NCBI GenBank assembly: GCA_003501835.1
Contig: DNOU01000063.1
Span: forward strand, 1 to 5,954
Origin: Anaerolineaceae bacterium
GTDB lineage: Bacteria > Chloroflexota > Anaerolineae > Anaerolineales > Anaerolineaceae
Reading direction: 5' to 3'
DNA length: 5,954 nt
Part shown: positions 5,124 to 5,954 of the stretch, piece by piece
Layout of the letters: each line of letters starts with the position of its first letter
Numbering within the stretch: the stretch's first letter is position 1
Translations under genes and position numbers: made by a program
The notes under the pieces: model-generated
What the model saw: the letters and a program-made list of their open reading frames with translations, nothing else
Databases searched by the model: none
Told to the model about the DNA's origin: nothing

Positions 5124-5954
5124 TTATCGAAGATATAACGTATTCAACTCGACCAGATATTTTAGCAATGGAGTTGAAAGGGTCCCCGGCAGCATCCTCC
5201 ACGTCCAATTACCTGAAGCTTTACCTGGAAAGTTCATGCGGGCTTCAGGACCAAGGCGCAGCAAATCCTGCAGGGGGCAAAGCGCGAAGGCAGCAACCGA
5301 ACCCCAGACGCCACGCACCATATCGCCGGCAGGGTCGTCGCCTGACCGGGCCATATACCGACGGTAAAAATCCTTTTCCTTTTCCGTGGCAGTCAGGTAC
5401 CAGCCCACCACGGTGTCATTATCATGGGTTCCGGAGTAGGCCACGCAGTTGACCGGATAATTATGCGGAAGGAAGGGATCCCTGGCATCTGCAGAAAAGG
5501 CGAATTGCAAGATCTTCATACCGGGAAAGCCCATTCCGTCCCTAAGAGCGATCACGTCCGGGGTGATCTCGCCCAGGTCCTCCGCGATGATGGGAAGGTC
5601 GGGAATTGCCTGCTCAAGGGCTTTGAAGAATGACATGCCAGGTCCGGTCTTCCATTTACCCACCTCGGCAGTCGGTTTTCCGGCAGGAACTTCCCAATAA
5701 CCCGCAAAACCCCTGAAATGATCCAGCCGTACATAATCCACGGTTTTTAAAAGCGCCGTAAGACGCTCGATCCACCATGTGTAGCCATTCGCTTTGTGAA
5801 CGTCCCATTTGTAAAGCGGATTTCCCCAAAGCTGACCGGTGGGTGAGAAATAATCGGGTGGAACGCCTGCCACGACCGTCGGTTTGCGGTTCTTGTTCAG
5901 GAAGAAAAGTTCCGGATGCGACCAGGCATCAGCAGAGTCAAAAGAAACAAAAAT
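5124..5954 (-). CDS. malQ: 4-alpha-glucanotransferase (amylomaltase, GH77), 5' truncated by window edge
   Basis: The enzyme transfers alpha-1,4-glucan segments between maltodextrins in the cytosol, in maltose and glycogen metabolism. The C-terminal 276 residues are visible, a little over half of a typical protein of about 500. The frame stays open to the window end and already reads as family sequence there (FVSFDSADAWSHPELFFLN). The GTG at 5873 is therefore an internal valine, not a start. Motifs in order are VAGVPPDYFSPTGQLWGNPLY, then YVRLDHFRG with the nucleophile Asp (codon 5721-5723), IIAEDLG with the acid/base Glu (codon 5580-5582), and YSGTHDND with the third catalytic Asp (codon 5421-5423). 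The ending ARMNFPGKASGNWTWRM is also family-typical. No catalytic residue in the visible part is missing. It is convergent with the transporter gene and shares a hairpin with it. Confidence 0.95.
   Translation of the reverse strand: MFVSFDSADAWSHPELFFLNKNRKPTVVAGVPPDYFSPTGQLWGNPLYKWDVHKANGYTWWIERLTALLKTVDYVRLDHFRGFAGYWEVPAGKPTAEVGKWKTGPGMSFFKALEQAIPDLPIIAEDLGEITPDVIALRDGMGFPGMKILQFAFSADARDPFLPHNYPVNCVAYSGTHDNDTVVGWYLTATEKEKDFYRRYMARSGDDPAGDMVRGVWGSVAAFALCPLQDLLRLGPEARMNFPGKASGNWTWRMLPGTLSTPLLKYLVELNTLYLR

Noticed and set aside
5871..5873. GTG as the start of malQ
   Set aside because: Upstream codons to the window end clearly encode conserved MalQ sequence (DSADAWSHPELF).

Overview
The window looks like ordinary chromosomal sequence from a bacterium of moderate GC content. 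It is most likely from Chloroflexota, class Anaerolineae, but that rests on recalled family resemblance and not on a marker gene. The hints are a membrane-anchored baseplate-J-like protein next to ruvX and mltG, a DES-GST form of the RuvX motif, and a ferredoxin beginning MTHVITSLC with a long C-terminal tail.

Layout. (1) Positions 1-2905, plus strand: a tightly packed three-gene run. It holds the 3' part of a baseplate-J/gp47-like membrane protein, then ruvX (its GTG directly follows the previous stop), then mltG (ATG one base after the ruvX stop, or overlapping it by 17 bases). (2) Positions 2908-2932: a hairpin shared between convergent genes. (3) Positions 2950-3998, minus strand: a two-gene unit with superoxide dismutase first and a dicluster ferredoxin 23 bases downstream. 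It is driven by a good sigma-70-type promoter at 4060-4088, with an inverted repeat over the probable transcription start. (4) Positions 4134-5093, plus strand: an EamA/DMT-family transporter that diverges from the sod unit. (5) Positions 5096-5113: a second hairpin between convergent genes. (6) Positions 5124-5954, minus strand: the C-terminal part of malQ (4-alpha-glucanotransferase), cut by the window end. No stretch of 300 bases or more lacks a gene.

How the genes relate. The first run pairs a nuclease fold for nucleic-acid processing (RuvX) with a peptidoglycan-cleaving enzyme (MltG) and an envelope protein of unknown role. The sod-ferredoxin pair suggests an oxidative-stress or redox unit in an organism with low-potential iron-sulfur metabolism. 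MalQ belongs to maltodextrin/glycogen turnover, and the transporter's substrate cannot be read from sequence.

I found no CRISPR array, mobile element, tRNA, rRNA or recognisable defence system. The most interesting points are the non-phage J-like protein coupled to ruvX-mltG, the tail and unusual cysteine spacing of the ferredoxin, and the sod promoter/operator arrangement.
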